Numbered from the stretch's first letter, positions 39,501 to 51,692 are shown. The stretch: DNA of 53,949 nucleotides from an uncultured Thermofilaceae archaeon (GCA_938036345.1 CALHPJ010000017.1:1-53949); one strand, 5' to 3'. The notes: generated from the sequence alone by a model not told the origin. A program made the numbers and translations.

Positions 39501-39568
39501 ACGGTTCCCCCACGCCGGGGGGTTATTGTACTAACGTATAAATAGCACCCAGAAAGTTTCACCTTCAT

Positions 39569-40426
39569 TTAAACCTCTACCGCCGCTGGTTGACCCATCG
39601 TGTGGATATTTGCGCGCATTAGCGAAGCGACACGATTATTCCAATTAGCAAGTAGAGCTTCAGGCACGCCTGTGAGAGCTTGCAGAGTCTCCATTTCAAC
39701 GGGGTTAAGGTACCCTGGCACCACCAGCGAATGGGGCGGAGGGCCCATCTCGGTCACTTCGCCTAACTTTACTACCTTTACGGTCTCGTCCGGGCTGCTA
39801 GCTCTAGCCACAGCTATAAAGGGCGTTTCATCACCTACTATACCGAGCCCCTCTCTCTTCTCGAGTAGCCATAAAATCTCGACAGCTTCGCATGCAGTCA
39901 TGGCGTACCCCTTTTCAACATCTAAGTCTAATAAGAATAGTGTGTGAAGCCCCCTGCTTAGGTTTTCATAAAAGACGTAGTAGGGTGTGGACGGGAAGTA
40001 GCTTGAAGTTGGCCTTACAATGGTAACTGGCCTACCCATTTTGTATATGTGCAAGCCCGTTGAGGCAAGTATCGCGTTAATCACCGAGGGGGCTGGTAAA
40101 ACGGCAACCTTTACACCCTGTTTAATTGCAGCTAGTCGTATGGCGTTGTGAGTGGTTGCCACGAACGGGTCGCCGGGGGCTAGCAGTACGACGTCCTCGC
40201 GTTTGGCGTCGTGCAAGATCTGGTTGAGCTGGTTCCCCTCCAGCTGGCTCCGGCTCAACACTTGCACGCTTTTACCTATAGCCCTTTCCAGTTCTTTAAG
40301 ATTGAAGCCGGGTATCAGGCTCGTGTAAAGCTCTACATAAACTTTAGTTGACTTGCGTAACGCTTCAAGTGTACCCACGCTTATATCTCTCAAATTGTAT
40401 AAACCTAAACCCGCTATGATTAGCAC
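39569..40426 (-). CDS. dphB: Diphthine synthase DphB
   Basis: 285 residues. DphB adds methyl groups to a modified His in elongation factor 2 in the diphthamide pathway. The family pattern is clear: IIAGLGLYNLRDISVGTLEALRKSTKVYVELYTS, VVLLAPGDPFVATTHNAIRLAA, VLPAPSVINAILASTGLHIYKMGRPVTIV, and the C-terminal PGYLNPVEMETLQAL. Two SAM-binding loops typical of tetrapyrrole-methylase-like folds are present (GLGLYN, PGDPFVATTH). ATG at 40426. Confidence 0.95.
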   Translation of the reverse strand: MLIIAGLGLYNLRDISVGTLEALRKSTKVYVELYTSLIPGFNLKELERAIGKSVQVLSRSQLEGNQLNQILHDAKREDVVLLAPGDPFVATTHNAIRLAAIKQGVKVAVLPAPSVINAILASTGLHIYKMGRPVTIVRPTSSYFPSTPYYVFYENLSRGLHTLFLLDLDVEKGYAMTACEAVEILWLLEKREGLGIVGDETPFIAVARASSPDETVKVVKLGEVTEMGPPPHSLVVPGYLNPVEMETLQALTGVPEALLANWNNRVASLMRANIHTMGQPAAVEV

Positions 40427-40520
40427 AACTGCTTGCTCCCACCCTTTAAGAAAAATTTTTACGCCTCCCTAATACCTGCCCTATGGCGCGGGGGTGCCCG
40501 AGCTAGGTCAAAGGGGGCGG

Positions 40521-40542
40521 TCCAGCAAGCGTCTGGGCCCAA
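40521..40542 (+). other. First, non-canonical intron of tRNA-Leu(CAG)
   Basis: 22 nt at tRNA position 30/31. A perfect bulge-helix-bulge surrounds it: central helix GGGC (40515-40518) with GCCC (40537-40540), bulges 40519-40521 and 40541-40543, intron hairpin CCAG/CTGG. Confidence 0.9.
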
Positions 40543-40549
40543 ACTCAGG

Positions 40550-40567
40550 ATCCAATTGGGATGGGAC
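40550..40567 (+). other. Second, canonical intron of tRNA-Leu(CAG)
   Basis: 18 nt at position 37/38. Its central helix is CTCA (40544-40547) with TGGG (40562-40565, one U-G pair), with bulges 40548-40550 and 40566-40568, and a TCC/GGA hairpin. Its 5' exon strand is joined only after the first intron leaves, but the motif itself can form in the precursor. Confidence 0.88.
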
Positions 40568-40848
40568 CTCCGCTGGCGGAGGCCTGCCCGGGTTCGAATC
40601 CCGGCCCCCGCACCAATCCCATGCTGCACTGTTTGAATCACCTGCCAGAAAAACCGTTTCACGACTTGCAGTCCGAAGTAAAACCGCCTACTAGTCCGGC
40701 AAAGGAGGAGTTCGCCGACATCAACATTAATGTCAGAGTGGCTGCGAAACACGTACCGAGATTGCGAGCGCCGGCGTTCTTTCGGTGGCAGGGCGCAACC
40801 GAACCACTAGAAAAGAATTAAAACCGCTTTAAGCCTGCACAATCAGTC

Positions 40849-41106
40849 ATGAGGGGGGAAGTCAAAATTTACAGAGTTTGTGGGCAAATGTTCCTGTATA
40901 GAGTAAGCGAGTGGCGTAAGTTTACAGTTGAAGTGCTAGCAACAAAGCCTGAGCACGCAGTGGAGCGCGTTCTAAGCGAACTTGGATCCCGGCACAAGAT
41001 AAAAAGGAAGCACATTAGGATTGAAAAAGTGGAAGAAGCAAACGAGGATGAGGCGAAGAATGCTCTCATCAAAGAGCTCCTAAAGTTAGATAAAATAGCC
41101 ATTTAG
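40849..41106 (+). CDS. rpl18a: 50S ribosomal protein L18Ae (L20a/LX)
   Basis: 85 residues. The archaeal LX family sequence is present: EVKIYRVCGQMFLYRVSEWRKFTVEVLATKPEHAVERVLSELGSRHKIKRKHIRIEKVEE. ATG at 40849. It starts the conserved archaeal order L18a-prefoldin alpha-ftsY, with 10 nt to the next gene. The 236 nt between tRNA-Leu and this gene hold no gene I can support; a TTAAAACC-like promoter lies about 30 nt before the ATG. Confidence 0.95.
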   Translation: MRGEVKIYRVCGQMFLYRVSEWRKFTVEVLATKPEHAVERVLSELGSRHKIKRKHIRIEKVEEANEDEAKNALIKELLKLDKIAI

Positions 41107-41116
41107 GTGAGGGTTT

Positions 41117-41527
41117 GTGGCGTCCGAGAGCAAGGAGGAGCTTACCGCTGAATATGCCGCGCTAGGGCAATTGGCAGAGGAGCTTAGACGAAGGATTGAT
41201 TTACTCAATGTCTCGTTAAACGAGCTCACAGCAGCTAAAAGCGCTGTGGACGAGCTAGCTAATGTCAAGGAGGGAGAAGAAGTACTGGTACCCGTAGGCG
41301 CTGGCGTATACATTAAAGCAAACGTTTCGAACACGAAAATCGTTCTCGTAGCGATTGGGGCCAACATCATTGTTGAAAGGTCTTTAGACGAAGCAAAGAA
41401 GTACCTTGACCATCGGGAGCAGAAAGTGAGAGATGCTCTACAAAAAACACTGAATGACTATCAGACGGTGGTTTCGCGAATGAGGGAGCTTGAACGGGGA
41501 ATAAGAGCGGTTACAAGTAGAGGTTGA
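41117..41527 (+). CDS. pfdA: Prefoldin alpha subunit
   Basis: 136 residues, GTG at 41117 with GGTGAGGG upstream. Prefoldin is a jellyfish-like hexamer that hands unfolded chains to the thermosome. Two coiled-coil arms (about 5-50 and 95-135) flank a beta-hairpin body, VKEGEEVLVPVGAGVYIKANVSNTKIVLVAIGANIIVERSLDEA. It overlaps the ftsY start by 4 nt (TTGA). Confidence 0.95.
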   Translation: MASESKEELTAEYAALGQLAEELRRRIDLLNVSLNELTAAKSAVDELANVKEGEEVLVPVGAGVYIKANVSNTKIVLVAIGANIIVERSLDEAKKYLDHREQKVRDALQKTLNDYQTVVSRMRELERGIRAVTSRG

Positions 41528-42474
41528 GTAGCCCCTTCATAGGTAAGCGGTTTGCAGGCTGTAGGAGGTGCTGCACAGTGCTTGAAGGTCTCAGAAGAGC
41601 TCTGAGCAAGGTCGCCGAAATGCTGTCCAGAACCGATCTCTTCTCAGAGGACCTGGAGACTATTGAGAGGGAAGCCACAATGATACTCGTCGAGTGCGAT
41701 GTAGCATTTGAAGCAGCCGAAGCTATAGCTAGGCTGGTCAGGGAGGAAGCGTTAGAACGGCGCGCAAAGAGTAAGCAGATAGTTGAACAGCAGCTGCTGA
41801 AGGAGGTTTTAATAAAGCTGTTTGAAAAGGCAAAGTGGTTTAATCTTGAGGAAGCGATAATCAAGGTTAGGCGGACTGGAGAACCAGTAAAGCTCCTATT
41901 TGTTGGACCTAACGGGCATGGCAAAACTACGACTATCGCGAAGCTCGGTTATAGGCTTAAAAGAGAAGGTCTCAGCGTAGTGCTTGCAGCCGCGGACACC
42001 TGGCGTGCTGGTGCTTTTGAGCAGTTGAAGCAGCATGCTAGTAACATTGGGGTTGACATTGTAGGCCACGGCTACGGAGCGGATCCGGCAGCAGTAGCCT
42101 TTGACGCTGTAGCTTACGCCCGCAAGCGTGATAAAGACGTTGTGCTGATAGATACGGCTGGCCGCCTCCAAACGGATATAGATCTAATGGAGGAGCTCAG
42201 GAAGATAGCTAGGGTTGTGAAACCGGATTTCAAAATATTTGTTGGAGACGCGTTAACTGGGAACGATGCGCTTTACCAGGCAATTACTTTCAACCAGTAT
42301 GTCGGCGTTGATGGAGGCATACTTACGAAGTTTGACGCTGATGCGAAAGGCGGCGCTGCTATAAGCTTCGTGTACGCTATAGAAAAACCGATACTCTACG
42401 TAGGAACTGGGCAAAGGTATGAAGATTTACAGCCCTTTAGCGTAGACTGGTTCCTGGCTCGGATATTCGAGTAA
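41524..42474 (+). CDS. ftsY: Signal recognition particle receptor FtsY
   Basis: 316 residues from the TTG at 41524, which overlaps the prefoldin stop. FtsY is the GTPase docking SRP at the membrane. The N domain is helical (about 15-100). The G domain has G1 GPNGHGKTTT (127-136), AAADTWRAGAFEQLKQHA, G3 DTAGRLQTD, and TKFDADAKGGAA. No N-terminal membrane helix is seen; the short N-terminus has three Cys (CRRCC). It belongs to the L18a-pfdA-ftsY operon conserved in crenarchaea. Confidence 0.96.
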   Translation: MSSPFIGKRFAGCRRCCTVLEGLRRALSKVAEMLSRTDLFSEDLETIEREATMILVECDVAFEAAEAIARLVREEALERRAKSKQIVEQQLLKEVLIKLFEKAKWFNLEEAIIKVRRTGEPVKLLFVGPNGHGKTTTIAKLGYRLKREGLSVVLAAADTWRAGAFEQLKQHASNIGVDIVGHGYGADPAAVAFDAVAYARKRDKDVVLIDTAGRLQTDIDLMEELRKIARVVKPDFKIFVGDALTGNDALYQAITFNQYVGVDGGILTKFDADAKGGAAISFVYAIEKPILYVGTGQRYEDLQPFSVDWFLARIFE

Positions 42475-42504
42475 GAACGAACATATACCAAGGTTTAGAC
42501 AGGA

Positions 42505-43458
42505 GTGGGTGTGGAGAGGGTGAAACACCTGCTGGATATTCACCAATTGAGTGGCGAAGAATTGCTGGAGCTGCTGGAAACCGCCATAGCGTACAAAAAG
42601 CTGAGGAGAAGAGGTCTTCGACGCACTCACGAATTACAGGGCAAGAGCGTCGCAATGATTTTCGAGAAGCCGTCGACTAGAACCAGGGCCTCTTTCGCGG
42701 TGGCGGTTTACGAGATGGGTGGGCTGCCCATAGTGTACAGCCGCGAGGAGTTGCAACTGGCGCGCGGCGAGCCTATAAAGGACCTAGCTAGGGTTTTAAG
42801 CCGGTACCATGATGCGATAGCGGCTAGGGTTTACCGCCAGGAGAGTTTAGAAGAAATGGCTAGGTACTCGTCGGTCCCGGTAATAAATCTCCTGAGCGAT
42901 AAATTCCACCCCTTACAGGCACTCGCCGACTGCATGACCATCATGGAGATTTTCGGAAAGCTTGAAGGTATAAAGCTAGCATTCATAGGCGATGGCCAAG
43001 ACAATGTGTTTAACTCCTTAGCCATTGCCGGGCTAAAATTGGGTATGGAGGTGAGGATTGCCTGTCCACCAGAGTACAGTCCGGACGTAAGCTGGCTTGA
43101 AAAGCTCGCTGGCGAGGTAAAAGGCACCTTGGAAGTATATGAGGAACCCTCAGACGCGGTTAAAGGTGCGAATGTGATTTACACGGACGTATTTGTCAGT
43201 ATGGGGCAGGAAGAAGAGAGAGAGAAAAGGCTAAAGAGCTTCCTACCCCGCTATAGAGTTTCTCCAGAGCTGATGAACCGCGCTGATGCAAACGCTGTTT
43301 TCATGCACTGCTTGCCAGCACACAGGGGAGAGGAAGTAGATGAGGTAGTAATTGAAAGCAAATGGTCAGTTGTGTTTGAGCAAGCCGAAAACCGGCTACA
43401 TACCGCTAAGGCCGTATTAAGGAGATTGCTCTGCGCAGAGCACCCGATCAGTTTTTAA
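42505..43458 (+). CDS. argF: Ornithine carbamoyltransferase
   Basis: 317 residues. It makes citrulline from ornithine and carbamoyl phosphate in arginine synthesis. The carbamoyl-phosphate site EKPSTRTRASF (about 54-64), HPLQALAD (about 138-145) and the ornithine-side HCLPAHRGEEV (about 273) are all present. The start codon is GTG. A separate putrescine role is unlikely given the HCLPA motif. It starts 30 nt after ftsY and ends 21 nt before secE, so it may share the message. Confidence 0.95.
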   Translation: MGVERVKHLLDIHQLSGEELLELLETAIAYKKLRRRGLRRTHELQGKSVAMIFEKPSTRTRASFAVAVYEMGGLPIVYSREELQLARGEPIKDLARVLSRYHDAIAARVYRQESLEEMARYSSVPVINLLSDKFHPLQALADCMTIMEIFGKLEGIKLAFIGDGQDNVFNSLAIAGLKLGMEVRIACPPEYSPDVSWLEKLAGEVKGTLEVYEEPSDAVKGANVIYTDVFVSMGQEEEREKRLKSFLPRYRVSPELMNRADANAVFMHCLPAHRGEEVDEVVIESKWSVVFEQAENRLHTAKAVLRRLLCAEHPISF

Positions 43459-43479
43459 GCGGCTTTAACTCGGAGTGGT

Positions 43480-43740
43480 GTGAGCTTCATAAACGATGTT
43501 ATTCGGACTCTGAGAGCCACTAAGAGAGCTGATCCGAAAGCGTATAAAGCTTCCTTGAGAGTAGTAGGGCTAGGTTTCGCCCTCCTCGGCTCCTTGGGTT
43601 ATTTGTTCCAGCTGATCGGAGCTGGGTTACGGATGGCGAGATTTGCACCAGCGTCAAGCGATGTGATTACGATAGCGCTGGCAGCGGTGGCCGCAGTGAC
43701 ATTAGCCGCTGTACTATACTTAAGAAGGAAAGCCTCATAA
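43480..43740 (+). CDS. secE: Preprotein translocase subunit SecE
   Basis: 86 residues, GTG at 43480. SecE (Sec61 gamma) clamps the translocon. The amphipathic helix MSFINDVIRTLRATKRADPKAYKASLRVVGLGFALLGSLGYLFQLIG has the usual R-x-x-KP-like segment followed by one membrane helix (about 27-50). The archaeal family usually ends there at about 60 residues. Here a second hydrophobic helix follows (about 62-80: VITIALAAVAAVTLAAVLYL). It precedes nusG, the standard gene pair. Confidence 0.85.
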   Translation: MSFINDVIRTLRATKRADPKAYKASLRVVGLGFALLGSLGYLFQLIGAGLRMARFAPASSDVITIALAAVAAVTLAAVLYLRRKAS

Positions 43741-43781
43741 GCGACACGCGGAGTTACCTCGGGAGGAGCAGGCTAAAAGGT

Positions 43782-44270
43782 GTGCGGATAATGGCTACCG
43801 GAAAGGCGCGTTTTTACGGTATTAGAGTTACTCAAGGTCAGGAGATATCTATGGCGCTGCTAATGGAAGAGCGGATAAAAAGCAGGGCAATGCCAATATA
43901 CTCGCTAGCGATATTACCCAGCCTGAAGGGTGTCATACTAGCCGAGTCTGACGTACCTCACGCTGTGCAGAGGGCCTCGATGAATCTTAAGCATGTCAGG
44001 GGTTTAATGAGAGGTAGCATGGATTTCTCGGAGATCGAGAAATTTGTAGCTCCGAAGCCGGTTATAGAAACCATTAAGGTAAACGACGTCGTTGAAATAA
44101 CTAGTGGCCCCTTCATCGGTATGAAGGGGCGCGTCTTAGAGGTCGACAAAGCTAAGGGTGAGGTTAAAGTAGAAATAACCGAAGCGGCATACCCGCTACC
44201 GGTGACGATAAGCGCTGATTACGTAAGGATTGTTAAAATTTCGGAGGAGGCGAGTGAGGGCTCGAAATGA
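43782..44270 (+). CDS. nusG: Transcription elongation factor NusG/Spt5
   Basis: 162 residues from the GTG at 43782; an ATG at 43791 is an alternative. Spt5 binds the RNA polymerase clamp and raises processivity. The NGN domain spans about 8-95 (RFYGIRVTQGQEISMALLMEERIKSR, YSLAILPSLKGVILAESD). The KOW domain follows: VNDVVEITSGPFIGMKGRVLEVDKAKGEVKVEITEA. It ends with ATGA, overlapping the UbiD gene by 4 nt, so that gene is translationally coupled to it. Confidence 0.95.
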   Translation: MRIMATGKARFYGIRVTQGQEISMALLMEERIKSRAMPIYSLAILPSLKGVILAESDVPHAVQRASMNLKHVRGLMRGSMDFSEIEKFVAPKPVIETIKVNDVVEITSGPFIGMKGRVLEVDKAKGEVKVEITEAAYPLPVTISADYVRIVKISEEASEGSK

Positions 44271-45580
44271 GTGTGCACCGTGGTCTGGAAATCTTCCTAA
44301 ATCAGCTCGACGAGGAAAAACTAGTAGAGAGAATAAGTAAGCCGGTCTCCGTTGATTACGAGGCGGCCTATTGGCTAAAAGCCTACGATGGTGCGAAAGC
44401 CGTGCTGATGGAAAAACCAGTAGGTTACAGCATCCCAATCGTTGGCAACGTGCTCTGCTCTCGCCGCTTTCTGTATAAAGCCTTAAAAGTTGAAAACGAC
44501 ATTGAGGCTTTTTTGAAGCTGCTAAAGGCGATGAGTGAACCGAGGAAGGTGAAGATGGAGGGCAACCCAGGATGCTTCAAAAGCGTGAAGGGTATAGATA
44601 GCCTACCGGTTCTTAGAAGTTACCAGGGAGAAGCGGGTAGGTACTTTACCGCTTCAATACTTGTTGCACGAGAACCCGGAGGTGAAGTGTGCAACGCGAG
44701 CATTCATAGAATGCTCGTCCTTGATAATAGGCACTTAGCAGTCCGTTTGGTTCCTCGCCACCTATACTCGATGTACATGGAAGCTAAGAAGAGAGGTGAG
44801 CACTTACCAGTAGCCGCAGTAGTTGGAGCTTCACCTGAATTTTACGTAGCAGCGGCTGCGTCGCCGCCCTATGGCGTTTTCGAGCTTGAAGTAGCGAATG
44901 CGCTAGCCGAAGGGAATATCAAGGCCTTCGACGTGGGGAACGGGTTGCCGGTGCCTTTGGACTCGGAAATAGTGATTTTGGGCAAGTTACGCGCGGATAT
45001 CGAAGCTCCAGAGGGACCCTTTGTCGACGTACTGGGCACTTTAGATGCTGTTAGGAAACAACCCGTGTTTGAGGTAGATGAAGTGCTGATAAGAGAGGAC
45101 GCCCTTTACTATGCAATACTGCAAGGCGGGCGTGAACATACATTGCTAATGGGCTTCCCTCGTGAAGCAGCGATATGGGATTCTGTCAGAAAGGTCGTAC
45201 CCAAAGTGAATTCGGTCCGTCTGCTCGAAAGCGGCGGAGGTTGGCTAATAGCGGTAATTTCCATAACTAAGAATGTTGACGGTGATGCAAAAAACGCCTT
45301 GCTAGCTGCTTTAGCTGCACACCCCTCTCTCAAGATAGCCGTGGCTGTCGACGAGGACTTAGATGTGGATAACCCCTCAGATTTATTATGGGCTTTAGCC
45401 ACCAGAATGCAGCCGGACGAGGATCTTATTATCCTGAGGGGTTGCAGGGGCTCCAGCTTAGACCCCTCTGCCGATCACTCCACTTTAACAACGTCTAAGC
45501 TGGGTATCGATGCTACTATACCCGCGACGAAGCGGAAGGAATCATTTTACCGCGCTAAAATACCTTGGCCCTCCTCCTAG
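44267..45580 (+). CDS. UbiD-family decarboxylase, probable anhydromevalonate-phosphate decarboxylase
   Basis: 437 residues. UbiD enzymes use prenylated FMN. Family stretches include AVLMEKPVGYSIPIVGNVLCSRRFLY, ASILVAREPGGEVCNASIHRMLVLDNRHLAVRL, GASPEFYVAAAASPPYGVFELEVANAL, VPLDSEIVILGKLRADIEAPEGPFVDVLG (with the catalytic Glu region) and ISITKNVDGDAKNALLAALAAHPSLKIAVAVDEDLDV. In crenarchaea a UbiD homologue, anhydromevalonate-5-phosphate decarboxylase, works in the archaeal mevalonate pathway; length and sequence style fit, but assignment is inferred. It is coupled to nusG by a 4-nt overlap. Confidence 0.88.
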   Translation: MSVHRGLEIFLNQLDEEKLVERISKPVSVDYEAAYWLKAYDGAKAVLMEKPVGYSIPIVGNVLCSRRFLYKALKVENDIEAFLKLLKAMSEPRKVKMEGNPGCFKSVKGIDSLPVLRSYQGEAGRYFTASILVAREPGGEVCNASIHRMLVLDNRHLAVRLVPRHLYSMYMEAKKRGEHLPVAAVVGASPEFYVAAAASPPYGVFELEVANALAEGNIKAFDVGNGLPVPLDSEIVILGKLRADIEAPEGPFVDVLGTLDAVRKQPVFEVDEVLIREDALYYAILQGGREHTLLMGFPREAAIWDSVRKVVPKVNSVRLLESGGGWLIAVISITKNVDGDAKNALLAALAAHPSLKIAVAVDEDLDVDNPSDLLWALATRMQPDEDLIILRGCRGSSLDPSADHSTLTTSKLGIDATIPATKRKESFYRAKIPWPSS

Positions 45581-45945
45581 CCTGAAGGCATTCCGGGTTC
45601 TAAGCTCTTCTTGGTGATCAAGCACGTAACCAGCCGTTCTACGATGAAATCCGGGTCTACCCTACCCACTCCGCTAACTCTTCTGGCCGTGACAACAGTA
45701 CCCGAATCAAGGCGAGTGAATGTAAAAACATAGCTGTCGCTCCAGCGCTTCCCGAGCTTAGATTTATGCACAATCCTTATGAGAGCCTCGAGCCTCTCCC
45801 CCACCTCCTTCACGTACTCAACTTTAATTATTTTGGCATCGCCGTCACCAACGCTCTCCGACGCCGCATTAGCGTAATTAAAGCTATGCAGCGCCTCGGC
45901 TATAGCGGTAAAGCTCCAAGAGGGGCTTAAAAAGTAGCGCCTCAT
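45577..45945 (-). CDS. Hypothetical protein, possibly START/cyclase-like
   Basis: 122 residues, ATG at 45945. The sequence (ALHSFNYANAASESVGDGDAKIIKVEYVKEVGERLEALIRIVHKSKLGKRWSDSYVFTFTRLDSGTVVTARRVSGVGRVDPDFIVERLVTCL split by strands) alternates strands and a long C-terminal helix, a layout seen in START-like proteins. That is a guess; I recognise no family. Its 3' end overlaps UbiD by 4 nt on the opposite strand, and its start is only 29 nt from the divergent Ncs6-like gene. Confidence 0.6.
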   Translation of the reverse strand: MRRYFLSPSWSFTAIAEALHSFNYANAASESVGDGDAKIIKVEYVKEVGERLEALIRIVHKSKLGKRWSDSYVFTFTRLDSGTVVTARRVSGVGRVDPDFIVERLVTCLITKKSLEPGMPSG

Positions 45946-45974
45946 ATAGGGATCCTATTATGGAGGGGGAATAT

Positions 45975-46664
45975 ATGCGCTGTGCTAAATGCGGTAAGCG
46001 CGCCGAGTATACCGATCCTGCTACGGGCGATGCGTTATGTGCTAGTTGCCTGAAAACTACTGTGAGAAGACGCTTCCTGAAGGGTTTGAGACGGGCAAGC
46101 CCGCGTAGGGACGATAGAATACTAATCGCCTGTAGAGCGGATGCCCAATCCCTATTCACGGTTAAAACCACGGTAGACGTAGAGAAGAATTACCCCGTAA
46201 ACCTCGAGGTCATAGAGTTGGCGAAAGCACCGCTCTGCTCTGATTTGTGCGAAGAAGTGAACATCAGTTACAGATTTATCAAAACTGGTTACGAGACTTA
46301 CACGGGCTTCAGGTTGGCCTTACTCAATGAAGTGAAGCAGCACGAAGACGCCCTCGTAGTCATGCCGGACGTTCTCGAAGATATAGCAGCCTATTTCCTG
46401 GGGGAGGTGCTACTAGGCGATGTAAGAGGTTTAAGCCTAGATTCAGAATTCAGAGTAGCCTACCCTTTGGCCTCCTTGAGCTATGGGACTCTGGCCTTCC
46501 TCGAACCAGAGCTTGCCGGCAGGTTCTCAAGTCTTTACTTAAACTCCCGTGCCAAGGTATTGCTGGAGGAGCTTGATAAGCACCACCTAACCCTGTCCTT
46601 CTCGAGCGCGAAGATGTTCTTTAAGTTGATTGGTATCCTGCGGAGGGCGCAGGTGCGGGAGTAA
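45975..46664 (+). CDS. Ncs6/TtuA-like protein lacking the PP-loop
   Basis: 229 residues from the ATG at 45975, set by an AGGGGG site 4-9 nt upstream; an ATG at 45960 has no SD. The N-terminal zinc site CAKCG and CASC, then TTVRRRFLKGLRR, is the start of the TtuA/Ncs6 tRNA-thiolase family. The next strand should carry the ATP-binding SGGKDS loop, but reads ILIACRADAQSLF. The C-terminal half keeps the fold, with VVMPDVLEDIAAYFLGEVLLGD where active enzymes have a HNxDD stretch. The ATP site is thus lost. It sits just upstream of the rRNA promoter. Confidence 0.75.
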   Translation: MRCAKCGKRAEYTDPATGDALCASCLKTTVRRRFLKGLRRASPRRDDRILIACRADAQSLFTVKTTVDVEKNYPVNLEVIELAKAPLCSDLCEEVNISYRFIKTGYETYTGFRLALLNEVKQHEDALVVMPDVLEDIAAYFLGEVLLGDVRGLSLDSEFRVAYPLASLSYGTLAFLEPELAGRFSSLYLNSRAKVLLEELDKHHLTLSFSSAKMFFKLIGILRRAQVRE

Positions 46665-46681
46665 TCTTAAAAAGGCGTAAG

Positions 46682-46689
46682 ATATATAA
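46682..46689 (+). promoter_or_regulatory. TATA box of the rRNA operon
   Basis: ATATATAA in the context CGTAAGATATATAAGC. The predicted start about 25 nt downstream, near 46711, is where the structured leader begins. This is the only strong promoter signal before 16S. Confidence 0.65.
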
Positions 46690-46710
46690 GCCCAGGATGT
46701 GAATACTTCA

Positions 46711-46904
46711 TGCGCCGCGACCCCCGGCGGCTCACCCGGATAAGGGGGAGGCGGGTCCTCCACCAATGAAGAGGTGGCCTCCGGTCGCGGCAACAGGGTG
46801 CGGGCCCAAGCAAACCAAACCCCTTGGCGAGGGGGGTTTGGACGCTTGGGTCTAAGTAAGTTCGGCGCGGCGCTCAAGAGGCTAGGCTCCTCCGCCAGGC
46901 CGTG
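46711..46904 (+). other. Structured 5' leader of pre-16S rRNA
   Basis: Two stable hairpins precede the 16S processing stem: CCGCGACC (46715-46722) with GGTCGCGG (46783-46790), branched inside by CCACC/GGTGG; and CCCAAGC/GCTTGGG around CCAAACCCC/GGGGTTTGG (about 46805-46850). The 5' strand of the 16S processing stem follows at 46861-46879. No protein gene or tRNA was found here. Confidence 0.6.
46861..46879 (+). other. 16S rRNA processing stem, 5' strand
   Basis: 19 nt complementary to 48422-48440 beyond the 3' end of 16S, with one G-T pair. The two strands bracket the whole 16S gene. Just outside, CTAGG (46882-46886) pairs with CCTAG (48408-48412) after an unpaired stretch, giving the bulged helix cut by archaeal splicing endonuclease. 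Confidence 0.8.
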
Positions 46905-48407
<1,503 letters not shown>

Positions 48408-48421
48408 CCTAGTTCCTGGCA

Positions 48422-48440
48422 TCTTGAGCGCCGCGCCGGA
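48422..48440 (+). other. 16S rRNA processing stem, 3' strand
   Basis: Reverse complement of 46861-46879 apart from one wobble pair. The stem lets splicing endonuclease release pre-16S from the primary transcript. Confidence 0.8.
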
Positions 48441-48522
48441 CTATTTTCACTAAATGCAACCCGAAAGGTACAACCTTTCGGGTGAAGGGCTGAGCGATCC
48501 GGCTACGACCGGATCGCTGTGA
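48441..48522 (+). other. 16S-23S spacer without tRNA
   Basis: The spacer holds two hairpins, CCCGAAAGG/CCTTTCGGG (about 48460-48482) and GCGATCCGG/CCGGATCGC (48494-48517), and no tRNA-Ala. Absence of tRNA-Ala is usual in crenarchaea and unlike euryarchaea. Confidence 0.7.
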
Positions 48523-48541
48523 GCGCCGCGCATAGGTCAGC
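48523..48541 (+). other. 23S rRNA processing stem, 5' strand
   Basis: 19 nt complementary to 51674-51692 beyond the 3' end of 23S, with a single wobble pair. The strands bracket the 23S gene. Confidence 0.82.
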
Positions 48542-48570
48542 GGTCACGCAGATCGGGTTTGCATCGGCAA

Positions 48571-51645
<3,075 letters not shown>

Positions 51646-51673
51646 GTCGATGCAAGCCCGAGCGTAATGGGTT

Positions 51674-51692
51674 GCTGATCTATGCGCGGCGC
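51674..51692 (+). other. 23S rRNA processing stem, 3' strand
   Basis: Reverse complement of 48523-48541 with one wobble. No 5S rRNA follows, unlike in bacteria and many euryarchaea; the next 55 nt are a T- and C-rich tail (CCTTTCCCCCCTTTAG) that may end transcription. Confidence 0.8.

Larger units (their letters stand above)
40488..40612 (+). tRNA. tRNA-Leu(CAG) with two introns
   Basis: 125 nt giving an 85-nt class II tRNA. Acceptor GCGGGGG/CCCCCGC, discriminator A, D stem CCC/GGG, T arm CCGGG TTCGAAT CCCGG, variable arm at 40574-40587 (GGC/GCC stem). Two introns are removed: 40521-40542 (position 30/31) and 40550-40567 (position 37/38). Splicing gives anticodon stem GCGGA/TCCGC around CTCAGGC (anticodon CAG). 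Both bulge-helix-bulge motifs are visible, with central helices 40515-40518/40537-40540 and 40544-40547/40562-40565. The bases just after the discriminator happen to read CCA. Confidence 0.93.

Noticed and set aside
40459-40752. Minus-strand frame with AGAGIRTRAGLRQRR-type residues
   Set aside because: This is the known false translation of an antisense tRNA with its flank; the real feature is tRNA-Leu.
40613-40848. Possible small gene between tRNA-Leu and rpl18a
   Set aside because: A frame of about 86 residues runs through but overlaps the tRNA and has composition unlike neighbouring genes; no motif.
48441-48522. tRNA in the 16S-23S spacer
   Set aside because: Only two simple hairpins are present; no cloverleaf or T-loop sequence.
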